This document shows, piece after piece, positions 1 to 11,615 of a stretch of 64,000 nucleotides of DNA. A program made the position numbers and the translations under genes. Within the stretch, counting starts at the first letter, position 1; every line of letters starts with the position of its first letter. Location of the stretch: positions 6,074,001 through 6,138,000 of the forward strand of contig OX485803.1 of assembly GCA_950295325.1 (NCBI GenBank), read 5' to 3'. The notes under the pieces were generated by a model that worked only from the letters and a program-made list of their open reading frames with translations, had not been told where the DNA came from and did no database searches. Origin of the DNA: Polytrichum commune (Eukaryota > Streptophyta > Polytrichopsida > Polytrichales > Polytrichaceae).

Positions 1-1290
1 TAATGACCACTTGAGAGCTGGTCATCAGAATATATTGTTGAGGACAAAGATTTTGAGTATATTCATACTCGACATACTTATGCTGACCATTTGAGAGTTG
101 ATTGAATAAACATATTGCTGTATTAAGTAATTCAGAGGTAGCTCATACTCTCTGGTGATCTATTAACCATATGAGAGATATTCATATAAAAGTGCTTTTC
201 GAATTAGGAGAATTTTGAAAATACTCATACCCTCTATATTCTCAATGACTTTCTGAGAAAGGGTCACACAAACTATACAATAATTTCGAGGTAACCCAGA
301 ACTCACGCTCTTCTCAAATATTCAAGAACATATCACAGGGATGTGGTGTCAAGGAACCATATATAAGAAATTTGTAAAGCCTATCTGACCTCAACAGATC
401 CTTACAATAGGCAGAAATTCGGTTCTCTAAATATTCTCAGAGACTACATGAGAGCTAACTACTCACTGTGTTTTATCATAACTAAGGTAGCAAAGAACTG
501 AAGTAGTCATTCTCTGAGTATTCTCAGTGAATATATCGGAATGAGCTTTATAAAAATGCTTTTGAAGTTCAAAGATTCTTTCACTCTATGTTCTTGATTA
601 ATGACCACTTGAGAGTTGATCATAAATATACACCACTAAAGAACTTAGAGTATAATCATACCCAAAGTATTCCTGATATACATCGGAGAGATGGGAGTAG
701 AGATATACTACTGTATACTGTTCAGAGGAAACTTACACTCTATGGTGGAACAATGACCATATGAGAGATATCTATACATTAATTATTACTTTCAAATCAA
801 GATGATTCCGAAAATACTCGTTTCTTATATATTCACAAGTAACCATCTGAGAATTGAGCACTTAAACTGAATAGGCCACATGAGAAGCTAGTGTTACAGT
901 GTGGAAAGAAAATACAAAGATGCTCACATATTTTTTATCAGGACCATTTGGGAGCTGATTATAAAGATGTGCTGGAAAAACTTCGAATACACTCTTACAG
1001 GATGTATTTTTCGAAGAACAAATTGGGAGCCGGTCGATTAGTTGGATACTATATATGTGGAAACTCACTCTTTATGCTGGTTCGATAACCACATATGAGC
1101 TAATTACATAGATGTGCTTTCATAATCTAGCTGATATGCATGCACTAGGCAATCCCAGTAACCATCTGAGCACTGGTTACAATTGATATGTCCTTGAGTT
1201 TAATAAACTGGGGGTAACTCACAACCTATGTGTTTTTCCAAATAACCATTTGAATTGGTCATATCGGGTAGCTTCCAAGCAAACAGGCAA
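1..1290. repeat. Degenerate satellite, about 80-bp monomer
   Basis: The motif GACCATTTGAGAG followed by a TGATCAT-like string recurs at about 2, 83, 163, 243, 440, 519, 599, 750, 841, 941, 1015, 1086, 1158 and 1241, a spacing of roughly 70-85 bp. A second-order period of about 597 bp is visible: positions 2 and 599 start with almost the same 20 bases, and the blocks at 163/750 and 210/804 also match. Monomers are strongly diverged. No coding potential is seen. It probably continues to the left of the window. Confidence 0.7.
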
Positions 1291-2644
1291 TAGGAAATTG
1301 GTTAAAGCATATATAAGAACCAAGGTAGTTCTTTATATATTTCTGCAGGTAGGTGGGCGTAATAAATATATTGCACAGCAATCTGATATTGAGAAATATC
1401 ATGTCTGCAAGAGGTGTTATGAATGACTCTTATAAGACAAACTGGATACCTAGTAATTACAGACGGAAATCACACCAGTTTCTACTTAACAAAGCACTAA
1501 TACATTGAGAAATGTATAATAACGTACCACTTGATTATCGAGACCCTACCTTGACAGGGATGTATGTTGTCAGTAACTCTACTTAACATAACTCTACAAT
1601 AATGATGACATATCCTATTTTGACAAGAGTTTAATCCAGACAAGATTAGTCAACTCTCAGTATTGCCTTTAAACTATATATATAGTAAAATGTGATACTC
1701 TTGACAATTTGATTAGAACCTCCTACAAAGCCTGGAATACTTAGTAGGCTCTACACCAAAGTTAAAACATTACACTACACTTAACCATGAGTTAACTAAC
1801 CATGGTCAAGGAAGTTACCATGCTCCACGATTTAGGGTTTCAGTGACCTTAAGCGGCCACTATACCTTACTAAACCAATACTTAAACCCTAGACTCTTCC
1901 ATGTGAAGACTCTTTGACATATTTGGAGGAGGAAATACTTGGCTTAGATTGTTCAATAAAGCTAAGTAGATACGTGATAAGTGTGGAAGAGTCTCTCTCT
2001 CTCTCTCACGTTTGGCCTTTGGAGGCTTCACACTATGCCCGGCCAAAGGCTCCAGTTCCTATATTTTATTGGCTATGTATTTTCAACCCATTTCTTTGGA
2101 CTCTCAACAAAGTTTGGTTTGTCAATCCCACGGTCTCTCGACTTGGATGGCCATAGTGTGAAGTGGCCCTTAGTGTGGCATCGAAATTGATGTGTCGTGT
2201 TAATAGGAGTACTATCCTTCATGACTATCATGTCACTTAGTACAGTTCATCCATTCATTTTTTATTTCAAAAAACACCCCTAACATGTTCATGGTTGATT
2301 CATCTCAAATGTGTCTCGCTAGGTATAATTTGGGGTCTTTGAAGCAAATTGTAATTTCTGAATGCAATTAAAATGTAACATCCGGGCTTGTACGATTAGG
2401 GCCATTATATATATATTCATAGAAGGTGGCTCATATTCCAATAAGTTTGTCTCACCCAACCACAAGGTGACAACCAGATGGCATGAGACACATGCTCTTA
2501 GAGGATAAGTCCTGAAGGCCACTCAAAACTAGCATGGTGCATCATTTTTGAAAGGGATTATTGGATGAATTAAAAAGGCCTTAAGAGCCAATGGTAGTTG
2601 CTCAATTGTGGCTTCACAAGTTCACGGCTAGGACTTGGGTGTCA
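1291..2644. other. Spacer without recognisable gene
   Basis: AT-rich sequence with no convincing exon. It contains a short CT microsatellite near 1991-2007 and a small inverted repeat, CTTCACACTATG at 2026-2037 against its complement at 2152-2163. Reading frames here are short and lack codon structure. Confidence 0.5.
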
Positions 2645-2990
2645 TGTATAGGGTACCGGAATCTCGGTCAAGCTGGGATCGGATTTCGATTAGGGCAAAA
2701 CCAATAGTGCCATAACACATGTCTTAGTTTTGAGTGCTAAATTAAGGAGGAATGAACAATTAGTATGAGTGGTTATGGCAAAGTAAAAGTGATCGGTAAT
2801 GTGTTCAGGCCAACTTTTGGCTGCAAAAATTCACAGGTTTTTTATGTTAAGGAATAAAATTCCCCCTAAAATATAGCACTCCTCCCGATTTCTATCTTCC
2901 TACGTGGTAAAAAATTGCACCACTTTATACTTCTTCAGAATTGGCACAAAATCTCTTGAGTGATCGGTTATGGGTGCTTCTACTCTAGAG
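2645..2990 (+). mobile_element. MITE family A, copy 1 (left end lost)
   Basis: This segment matches the elements at 29659-30005 (inverted) and 62848-63213 (same orientation), sharing blocks such as GGGTACCGGA near the left side and a TTGGCACAAAATCTCTT-like block near the right end. The left terminal AGAGGCGCC seen in the other copies is not present here, so the copy is truncated or diverged. Confidence 0.65.
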
Positions 2991-3290
2991 TAGACAAACC
3001 ATTTCCGATGCCCCCCCCTCCTTCACCAGTCTTACTATATAGAATCCCCTAAAGTCATGAAGCTCCACACACATAGTCATCATTTTCTAACGTGATGGAA
3101 CAAGTCACGAATAAGCACGCATCTCACCTTCACGTTCGGCATGATGGAGAAAAAGTAAGTTAAAACGACACAAATTTGGGTTCCTTGAAAAGGGAACTAA
3201 TTATAATCAACTATCCGTCTCCCAATTATTGGGAAATAAGTTGACCTCTACTACAAATATGAGTTGGGAGAGAATCTTGCCTATGAGAAT
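2985..3290 (+). repeat. Dispersed repeat B, copy 1
   Basis: The stretch from the C-run near 3008 to the GAGTTGGGAGAGAAT block near 3270 is closely similar, in the same order, to 23735-24045. Shared strings include CACAAATTTGGGTTCCTTG. It has no coding content and its ends are undefined, so this is an unclassified repeat. Confidence 0.6.
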
Positions 3291-3308
3291 TTACAAAAAT
3301 CTCAAAAC

Positions 3309-3472
3309 TTACATAACATTATTCAGATCCATAACAGTGTTTTGTGGGACGAACAATATATCATAGAATATTCCCCACATTCCCCACATTCAATTTGAAA
3401 TGGGAGAATATTCCATGAAAATATTGTCAGTCCCACAGAACATTGTAATGGATTTGAATAATGTTATGTGGA
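3309..3472. mobile_element. MITE family B, copy 1
   Basis: Short non-coding element with long terminal inverted repeats of about 40 bp: CATAACATTATTCAGATCC from 3312 pairs with its near-complement ending at about 3470. A second copy lies at 6176-6345. The size, long arms and lack of coding sequence are typical of a MITE. The superfamily cannot be assigned. Confidence 0.75.
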
Positions 3473-3764
3473 ATCAAATTGTGTTGTGTTTGTTAAACAT
3501 TGTGATATCAACATCCAAGCCACACCTGGACTGCACTTTTGCCGAAATGGCTGAAGGTTATCGGAAATAGGTCTGTGTTCTCTGTGATATGGTAACTTTT
3601 AATGAGACTTTAGCCGGCAAGTGGCACTGCCAAGAAGCCCAGGCACATGATGGCTCTGATGTATCACACATGGCAGAGAGTTCATTGTATGTGGCAATAA
3701 TGTGTGATAGCCCTCACCAGGAACCCGGCATGCCTCACCATCATGCACCCTACACTCCGTAATA

Positions 3765-4165
3765 TCAACCTCCATAATGTCACACACACTCCCTAGTATC
3801 CCGAAACCCTAGGGAACGGATGTTGGTACTTCAAATCTCACTCCTTATTGTCACATTTCTCTCCTTTATATCACGAATTTCGTCATTATTGCAAACTATC
3901 CAAGAAGTCAACCCACATCCTCGCATTGCGTCATGTGTCAATATGTGGAGTTTCTTCTTCTTCTTCTTATGCCATTTGTTGAACGTTGGTGCATGCATAT
4001 GCCACATCGCCCAGGAAGGCCAAGTGGAGTGGACCACACCACACCATTACAATGTTGCACTTTGTGTTATTCCATAGTGCCACATGCTACACTAATTCTA
4101 TAGTATCATGCATCCATGTTAACACTACAAAACTCCGTAATATCATGTGCACTTTGGTTGCCACA
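3765..4165 (+). repeat. Dispersed repeat C, copy 1
   Basis: The reverse complement of this stretch matches 57915-58205, including GTGCACATGATATTA, GTTAACATGGATGCATGAT and a CCCTAGGGTTTC block. The copies lie in opposite orientations about 54 kb apart. No protein-coding signal is seen. The same strings ATATTACGGAG / ATATCACGAA recur inside, suggesting an internally repetitive element. Confidence 0.6.
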
Positions 4166-4269
4166 TGTTTGATGCTACGGAATTCATACTGTATAAGCAT
4201 ATATATATATATAAAAGGTAGCATAGACCCATTTCCGCTAACCATAAGCAATAAGGTATGCGGGTGTTA

Positions 4270-4570
4270 TACGGTTACTTTTCTTAATCGGACCTCTATA
4301 TTTGATTGGTATGTGGTGTGTGAGGATCAAAGAGCAAACATCATAAAGACACATGTTTAAAATAGATTGGACAACGTCTTCAAATATTAATAACTTCTCT
4401 ACATTCATTAGTCAACGCAACTGAGAGGACCTATGTATGAAATTAAGAAATCAACAAACATGCACTTTGGTAACCATAACTAAAGCAAGGAAGGTCTGAT
4501 TTTCAATATGGTTTTTGCATATGTTTCATCGTAGATTTGCTATTGCAACACAAGGTTTGAACCCTTGAAT
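4270..4570 (+). repeat. Dispersed repeat D, copy 1
   Basis: Matches 6490-6850 and 30290-30605 in the same orientation, with shared blocks TATTTGATTGGTATGTG, ACACATGTTTAAAA and TTTCATCGTAGATTTGC. A short inverted piece is also present near 47640-47735. Non-coding and of unknown class. Confidence 0.6.
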
Positions 4571-6175
4571 TTTATGTTTTATTATTTTCCTTATGCTATA
4601 TCCTTTCAACGATATGGGAGAGGGGGATACTAGTGCTAATGAAACAAGTCTCGAGAGGGGACCCATGGAATACAATGGAACTTTTGCCAAACATTTTTTA
4701 GTTTACATTTGCCTCAATAAGGGTCCACCTGCACCACCTAGTTGAGAGGATCAACTACCTTACAAGTTAGTGAAGATTAGCTAACCAAAATGTTAGCTAG
4801 CTAAAATCATGGTAAAATCGCCCACACCACCTAGGTTAAATGAGAAGAGTTAAGGTTGACTGATCAAAGTTTTACTCAAATTGCCTAAATTTTGAACTTA
4901 ACACTAATTATGAACATTATGATTTTTGTGGCCCACACCATTTGTGTTTCATTATTTAAATTGGAATGAAATATTAAAATTATGCTTAAGTAGTATTTAT
5001 CTCATTTATCTCATTGAGAATGTTATTATATTAATATTTAAACAATAAAAATCTATTTATGACTTGAAATGTATGCTAATTTAGGATTAAGTTAGAAATA
5101 TTGTGGTCCATCTTGTAGTGGAAGGAGAAGAGATGGAGGAAATGAGAGGTGGGAAATCAAGAAATAAATAGAACATTTGTAATAAGTTAGTTAGCATTAG
5201 GGGCAAAAACAAGGTCCCAAAAACTATTGGCTAACTTTTAGTTTGATAACTTATATTTAAACCTTAATTTTAACTATGTGGTGCGGACATAATATTGATT
5301 AGTTCTCATATAGGTTAATTGCCTCATATGTTAATTGATTCTCTTACCAGGTGGTCCACTTATTCTAACCGAAGCCTTGAGCATGAAGTGCAAATGGACC
5401 CTAAATACAAATGCACCACATGTGATGACATATTGCTATGCAAATTGTCTAAATTCTCAACTTAGACTATGCCAACTTGAAGATTCAAGTTGCAAGTTTC
5501 AACTTTACTTAACAATTTTTGAAATAGTTCCAAAAATTGCAGGCAACAAGTACACTGACTATCCCAATTAGTGCGTGTTACTATTCGGAGTTACGCAGCG
5601 TTACACCTATTTAATGAAAATAATTCAGCCCTTAGGATATTCGAGTTGCCAAGAAGTTTGGCAACAATATTAATAGATAATGGTGCATTGAATACATCCG
5701 AGCCTACTATGTTTCCCTCTCTTTGACCATCAAATGGTGTGAACGGGGCCGTCCATATTATAATATGATACCAATTCATATCATAATGAATTGGGAGGAT
5801 GTTGATGAATTTTGAAGATAGTGAGGTGGTATATGTTGAAGGTCACCTCAGTAATCAGATGTAAGCTATTGAACACACTTTGTATTTTATCACGAAGCAT
5901 TTGTGAAATTTGAACACTTTGTGAGGTTTGGCTAACAAGCTTTTCTAGTCCACGGTCAAGCTGAAGTCTTTAGACTCACGTCAATTTCGTTATCGCAACA
6001 ATGTGGAGTCGACACCTCTCACTTGAAGCATGTCCACCGGGGGTTGCTATTTCATGACCCTTTCATGAGGATGAGACATTGACACATCCTTGGGAATGAA
6101 TTAAGAAAATACAAAAGCAGACAAGGAATGCTTAATTAAATACATTAATTTTTATTAAATAGAACAAAAGTTCCA
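4571..6175. other. Spacer without recognisable gene
   Basis: Low-complexity AT-rich spacer. I see no exon with codon structure, no RNA gene and no clear element ends. A short palindrome (TTGCCAAGAAGTTTGGCAA) lies near 5646-5664. Confidence 0.5.
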
Positions 6176-6345
6176 GACATAACATTATTTAGATCCACAG
6201 CAATGTTTTGTGGGATTGATAATATTCCATAGAGTGTTCCCAAATATTTTCCACATTCAGTCTGAATGTGAGATATATCCAAGAATATTTTGTGGAATAT
6301 TGTCAGTGCCACATAACAATGTCATGGATCTAATAGTGTTATAGA
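6176..6345. mobile_element. MITE family B, copy 2
   Basis: Same structure as 3309-3472: CATAACATTATTTAGATCC at the left, the complementary GGATCTAATAGTGTTAT block at the right, and the internal TTTTGTGGGAT and AATATTGTCAG blocks. The arms differ from each other by a few substitutions, so the copy is not young. Confidence 0.7.
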
Positions 6346-6489
6346 AATAAAGTTTCGGAAACAAACACACCAAAATGCACGACAGTTAGGCAACCTCTTT
6401 AGAGGACTCACAAAAACCCTCCACATCCATGTATTGCTCAACCCCTCCTTGGAATTGTTTACGTTTGCATATTGTAGATGGGTCTTAAG

Positions 6490-6850
6490 TGGCTCGGTTT
6501 CTTAATCAGACCCTTAAATTTGATTGGTATGTGGTTTGATGAGGATCAAAGAGCAAACATCACAAAGACACATGTTTAAAATAGATTGGACTATGTCTTC
6601 ATATACTAATAACTGCACTGCACTTAGTAGTCAAGCAAAATTGGGAGGACTTGTGTATTCAGGTAAGAAATCAACAAACATCCACTTCCGATAACCATAA
6701 CTAAATTAGAAGAAGTTTGATTTTCAATCCGTGTTTTTAAATATGTTTCATCGTAGATTTGCTAATACAACACGAGTTTCACTGTGTAAATCTAATCAGT
6801 TGAAGTTGGAGAATACGAAAAACAAACCAAATAACACACACATACCTTAT
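6490..6850 (+). repeat. Dispersed repeat D, copy 2
   Basis: Homologous to 4270-4570 and more fully to 30290-30605, extending further right than copy 1 into GAATACGAAAAACAAACCAA and CACACATACCTT. No coding content. Confidence 0.6.
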
Positions 6851-8430
6851 GGGTTCCATGCGACCAAATGGCAAAGTCCATCATGTTCGCATAGCAATTG
6901 ACTATCATTGCCACATAATATTGGCGGATAGAATAATGAGGCGTTTACGGTTGGTTTGTGCTATTGCCACATGGAATGGTTAGTTTGCAACCAATGTCAT
7001 GTGGATGGGGCCATATTTCACCTAGAGTTAGCAAACCAATGCCACGTCATAGATGTGCTTAGTTACCGGTGAGAGTTTGTGCGGTGGTTAGCGGCCATTC
7101 CCACATGCATATAGGTCGTTAATGTTCCGCACCGTGGTAGCTTGTCAATGCCATATCACATGGGTGGTTAGCTATCGCCGAGTTTTTGGGATAGTTTTCA
7201 ACTTGGAAATTTTTTGTGCAACTGAAAATGAGAGAGAGTTTCAACCCAACTCATGTTAGAGTAAAATTGGACACGTTTTCAAAATCTGAACATTTTTGGT
7301 AACTCGATTCTTTAGGCAGATCTATTGATACACTTTAAATGCACCTGAATTTCAAGGAAGACATGTGATTTTCAAATGTGATAATAAAAAAGTATATCAT
7401 ATTATGATGTTGATTCTATATAAGTTTTAAAGATGTGATGAAGATTTCAATCAAAACATGTTAATACTATCACAGTCATGTGTGCATATGTAATCCCAAT
7501 ACAGGGATCCTAGTATTATCTATACAACTCACACAAGTAATAAGTTTTGACCTAGACCTTGGTCCAATTTTACCAAACTACGTGCTACCTTCAACACACG
7601 CTTGAGGAAAGAAAGTTTGGAAGCACACACAATCTCAACCTAGTAATTGCTAGTAGCTACATCTAAAATAATTTGAGATTGCTCACATGGTGATTTGCAT
7701 GTGTAAAGCTCACATGGGCATTTTTGGACTGAAATTTGTTGCATGAAACCTGAATGACATGACAAGCCACATGATCGTGGCTAAAGAAAAGAAAAGAAAT
7801 AACGAAACTTCAAGGTTTATGCCTCCGCATGAATGTGAACCCGTGCTCCATATAGTGATCGTACTAATCATGGTGCGGGATAACCCTTAAAGGACATGGG
7901 GTCTCAATACACGGCCATATAAACAATTTATATATAGGCTTCACCAAGCTCAGAAATCACATGGGGATTGGACTCTTCACTAGAAACCTAACTGGCATGC
8001 ATGGGGTGACTATGAAATAAAACCTTTTGTATACAAGAATTTTATGGATTAAAAAAATGTATATGTACTAACAATAGATCAAAAAAAAGATTTAAGTGTT
8101 TATACTAATTCTTTTCACATTATTGTGATAAATGCCTCCAATACATATGCAATAGGTAAATCAGATAGATAGATAGAAACTCCGGTCCCTTTAGGGGCCG
8201 GCGTGAATAGAGTGTCCGTTCGTAATGCCAACAATCCGATGCCCACATGACATGGGGAAGCTGGGACAAAACTACTCTCCTCTTTCGAGGATGGACACTA
8301 TAGTATCCAGTAACAAATAACAGGGGCCCGTCATGGCCCACGAGGGAGTGTATATATATATATACATATATATATTCAAGGGCGGGACGTTGGTACCAAC
8401 ACACTTGCACCAATCCCTAATCCTGAGATG
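6851..8430. other. Spacer with short repeats
   Basis: No gene found. There is a TA-rich microsatellite around 8348-8375. The block at about 7965-8045 (GGACTCTTCACTAGAA and GGGTGACTATGAAAT) is similar to 50825-50905, so it belongs to another dispersed repeat. The left limit of the adjoining LINE falls near 8430 but cannot be fixed exactly. Confidence 0.45.
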
Positions 8431-8468
8431 GGAATAAGTGTTGAATACATTTAAGTTTAAGTTTTGAG

Positions 8469-10205
8469 TTATGGGGGATCTAGATTTTGGGGAAGTGGTT
8501 GGTGGTTTTCAATTCTTCTTTTATGGAGAAGGATTGACATTGCATATTGTATTGCAATGGTATTGATATTTTTAAAGGTATTTTTGATGGTTGCCATGGG
8601 TATTTTGAGATTGTCTTCTAGTAGTTTCATAGGAGGGATGTGGGCAGTAGCTCTAGCCCCAGCAGTAATGACAAGAAGTGGTTCGATTTTCCATCCTCTG
8701 GAAGCAATACTATCAATTAGCGGTTTGTATTTGTTGATTTTAGCTTCTATGGCTTCCCGGGAGAACCGATCGTTACAGTATGTAAATTCAATAAATTGTA
8801 TGGAGAGGTCAGGGTCAATGTCAACTGGTGGGTCATTTTGATATGGTAGTCCTTTAACGCAAAGTATATTAGGTCGGAATTTTGCGTTACAGTGACATCT
8901 TTGTGTGTTACATATGCAGGGGAGTAGCCAATTAGGGACGGTATTTTCTTGGGGATTATTATTGAAGATACCGGCATTCATGAGAGTAAAGCATCGGGAT
9001 TTTTCGGACGAGATTAGGAGCTTTCTAATTTCTCCGACTGCTTTGTTATGTCTTTTAACTCTGAGTGAATGTATATGTTGTTGTTTACATTTAAGTAGTA
9101 CATGGAGCCAAGTGTCTGGTTCGTTTGAGTGGCATATGGGGCACGTGATAGAGGGGTATCGTTGGGGACCGAAGAACATTTGTTTCCTAGCATTACCCAT
9201 GTATGTTCCTGTGCGGAATTTAATAAGGCATGATTTTTGTTTGTCAGTGATTGTGGGATTTGTCCAAAAGTCGTTTGATAATTCTTTGTCTATGTCTGCA
9301 TTTTCTGTCCATTTACACGTGTTGGGGGTTTGGGTGGCCATGATTGCTATATTGTTTTCCCTATCATATTTCTTAATTTGTTTGTCTAAGAATCTTACTG
9401 GGCCTTTATCTGGAACGTCGATCATCGAGGCCCAGACATCTTTTTGATAATAATACGGAGTGGCATGGGCATGTTCATATGGATGGGTGGCAATTCTATG
9501 TTCTAATTGTAAGCCTGCTTTTGCAAGTTTGTCGGCTTTTTCATTACCGTCAATGTTGACATGTGCTCGGACTTTGTATAGTGTGATTGGTTGTGTACGG
9601 TTTTGAAGGAGTTTTACCATGGAATTGAGTGTGGTTTGGTCTGGGTGACTATTGTGAAGAGTGGGATGTTTAATTTGTGTGCTGAGTAAATAGAGTACGT
9701 TTAGACTGTCTGTGAATATGAAGGCGGGTTCATTAGGAAATTGTGTATTGATGATTCTTAGTGTTTTATGTATGGCCATCATTTCTGCGCGTAGTATGTT
9801 CTGATGGCCGTGTAATCTTTTGGCGATATTTAAGCCTTTGGGGCTGTAGATACCGTATCCAGCTTTTTCTCTTCTCCATACCCCTGGGGCAATTTCGGTG
9901 GGTTTTATAAAGGAACCATCTGTGTAGTAGCTGAATTGGGGGTGGAATTTTAGGGGGAAGTTAGTTTGGTAGTTTGGAAGTTGTGGTGTAAGGATATTAT
10001 TGTGTGGGAACATGGTTGGATAAGTTAATTTAGCCCATTTTTTATTAGGGTTGACGGTGGTGTTCGGAGGGGTGGGTAGTGCAATTTGTGTGTAACTGTG
10101 TAGAATGTGGAGTGTGTTTGCTGTGTCGTTTATTAATTTCATTTGTTCGTAGGTACCAATATTGTTGTTTTGGTAATGAATACAGAAGATTTGCATGGTA
10201 GATGG
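8469..10205 (-). pseudogene. LINE ORF2 C-terminus: RNase H and zinc-finger-like tail
   Basis: Continues in the same frame after a TAA at 10206-10208. The RNase H segment has the acidic residues expected of the family: YYTDGS, then LRAEMMAI, then IFTDSLNVL, then NEKADKLAK, spaced as in LINE RNase H domains. Downstream, CPICHSNEPDTWLHVLLKC is a CX2C...HX4C cluster of the kind found after RNase H in plant LINEs. A hydrophilic tail of roughly 180 residues with more Cys and His (CICNTQRCHC) follows before the final stop. RNase H removes the RNA strand during reverse transcription. The first residues after the TAA (MQIFCIHYQ) may be the last strand of the preceding methyltransferase-like fold. Confidence 0.8.
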
Positions 10206-11615
10206 TTATTTGCATTTAATATTGAGTTCAGGGGGTATGGTGGGTTCCTCATAAGTGATCGTGTCAGCAGCGAAGTGAGCAATAATGTGTGTGTCCGGAA
10301 ATGGACCTGTGTGTGGGTTGGGGTTGTTGTACCAATCCGTATCCGGGGTTATAAGTATAGTGATTGTATTTGGGTCATTTTGGGCCGCCATGCGTGCCCA
10401 GTGGATGGCTTGTTGTAGGTCTGTTGGATTGTGAGGATGTGCGTATCCGATGCCTTGCCATTTATGGTCAAAAGCTTTTCCTAGAGATCCAAATATTATG
10501 TCTCTCGAGAATGGCGAATAGAATTGTGTGAATTGTGTGGGGCATGTAACTGGAGATGAAAAGTACGAGTGGTTAATATTGAATGTTGTAATGAGAAGAT
10601 CTAATATGGGGGTTGGTATAGTATAGTGGGTACGTTTGAGTCGGTCGTTTTTTGGGATACGGTATTTGTACCTTTGATATAGCCAAACAATTTCAGTTTC
10701 GAATGATTGGGTAGATGGTTCTAGACCATGTGCGGTATTTTTTGCCAATTGGTATTGTTTCCATAGCCACATTAGTCTAGTTCTCGGGATGGTGATGAGG
10801 TGTTGTCCATTGTCCTCGTAAATGTGGGCGACATCAAATTGTGTTTGTATGGTATTAGAGTTTGTTTCGATGTCGTTTTCTGGGTTACATTCATTAATAG
10901 AGATATGTGCGAGTGGGATTATCGTGGTTGGTGTGACGTATCTTGTGTCTCGTTGTTGGTCTTTGGAGAAGTAGGCATTAATGATGTTCGAAAAATGTTT
11001 GTGTTGTCTTTCTGTGTAGTAGTGAATCAGCAAGGCTGTGTTGTGGTTACATGTGGTGGCTTCACAGTATGGGTAAAGGTCTCTTTGTGTACGCCATTTA
11101 TTATATGTGGTGTTGTTTGTCGTGGTCCATTGGCAGAGGTAGGACGTGACTGTTCTTTTTATGCCGTTATGGTCATTGGATTGGTTTTGTTTATGATCTA
11201 GTATTTTATGTATGGGGAATTTTCGGGGATTGTTAAGCATGTTGTTGGGAGGGGGGGGGGGTAAAGGGGGGGTGTGAAGGGTAGGAGGATGTACGGGGGC
11301 GGTCGGTGGGCGGGGTAAGATGTTGTGGTGTCTTTTGATATATTTGTTTTTGAGAGATCTTGGAGGATGGTGTTGTTGGCATGGTGAAGGGCATTGATTG
11401 CAAGGGGGATGGCAGAATAATTGGTTTGCGATATTAAGTGCGCTTTGGATGAGTTTAGAAGGAGTGGAATAATATATTTTGAATTCGTTCGGACTCATTA
11501 GAGTGGTGCCATTAGGCATGGTGATTTGGTCTAGTGTGGTTATATTGTGTACTAGTAATTTGTGTAATAATTTAAGTGAGATGTTGGGATTGAGGTCATG
11601 GAGTGTTGGTGCTTC
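10206..11615 (-). pseudogene. LINE ORF2 middle: possible degenerate Dam-like methyltransferase segment
   Basis: In frame between a TAG at 11616-11618 and a TAA at 10206-10208. It begins with a Pro/His-rich linker (a G-run at about 11250-11262 encodes consecutive prolines). The second half reads TPILDLLITTFNINHSYFSS, then IIFGSLGKAFDHKWQGIGY, AHPHNPTDLQQAIHWARMA and TITILITPDTDWY. The order and spacing resemble phage-type DNA N6-adenine methyltransferases: a TP..L..L start, a DPPY-position motif, an AI.WA helix and an ILITP..DW strand. The expected catalytic DPPY/NPPY is AHPH here, so activity would be unlikely. This is a judgement from pattern only. Such domains are known in DIRS-type retroelements but would be unusual in a LINE. 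Confidence 0.45.
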
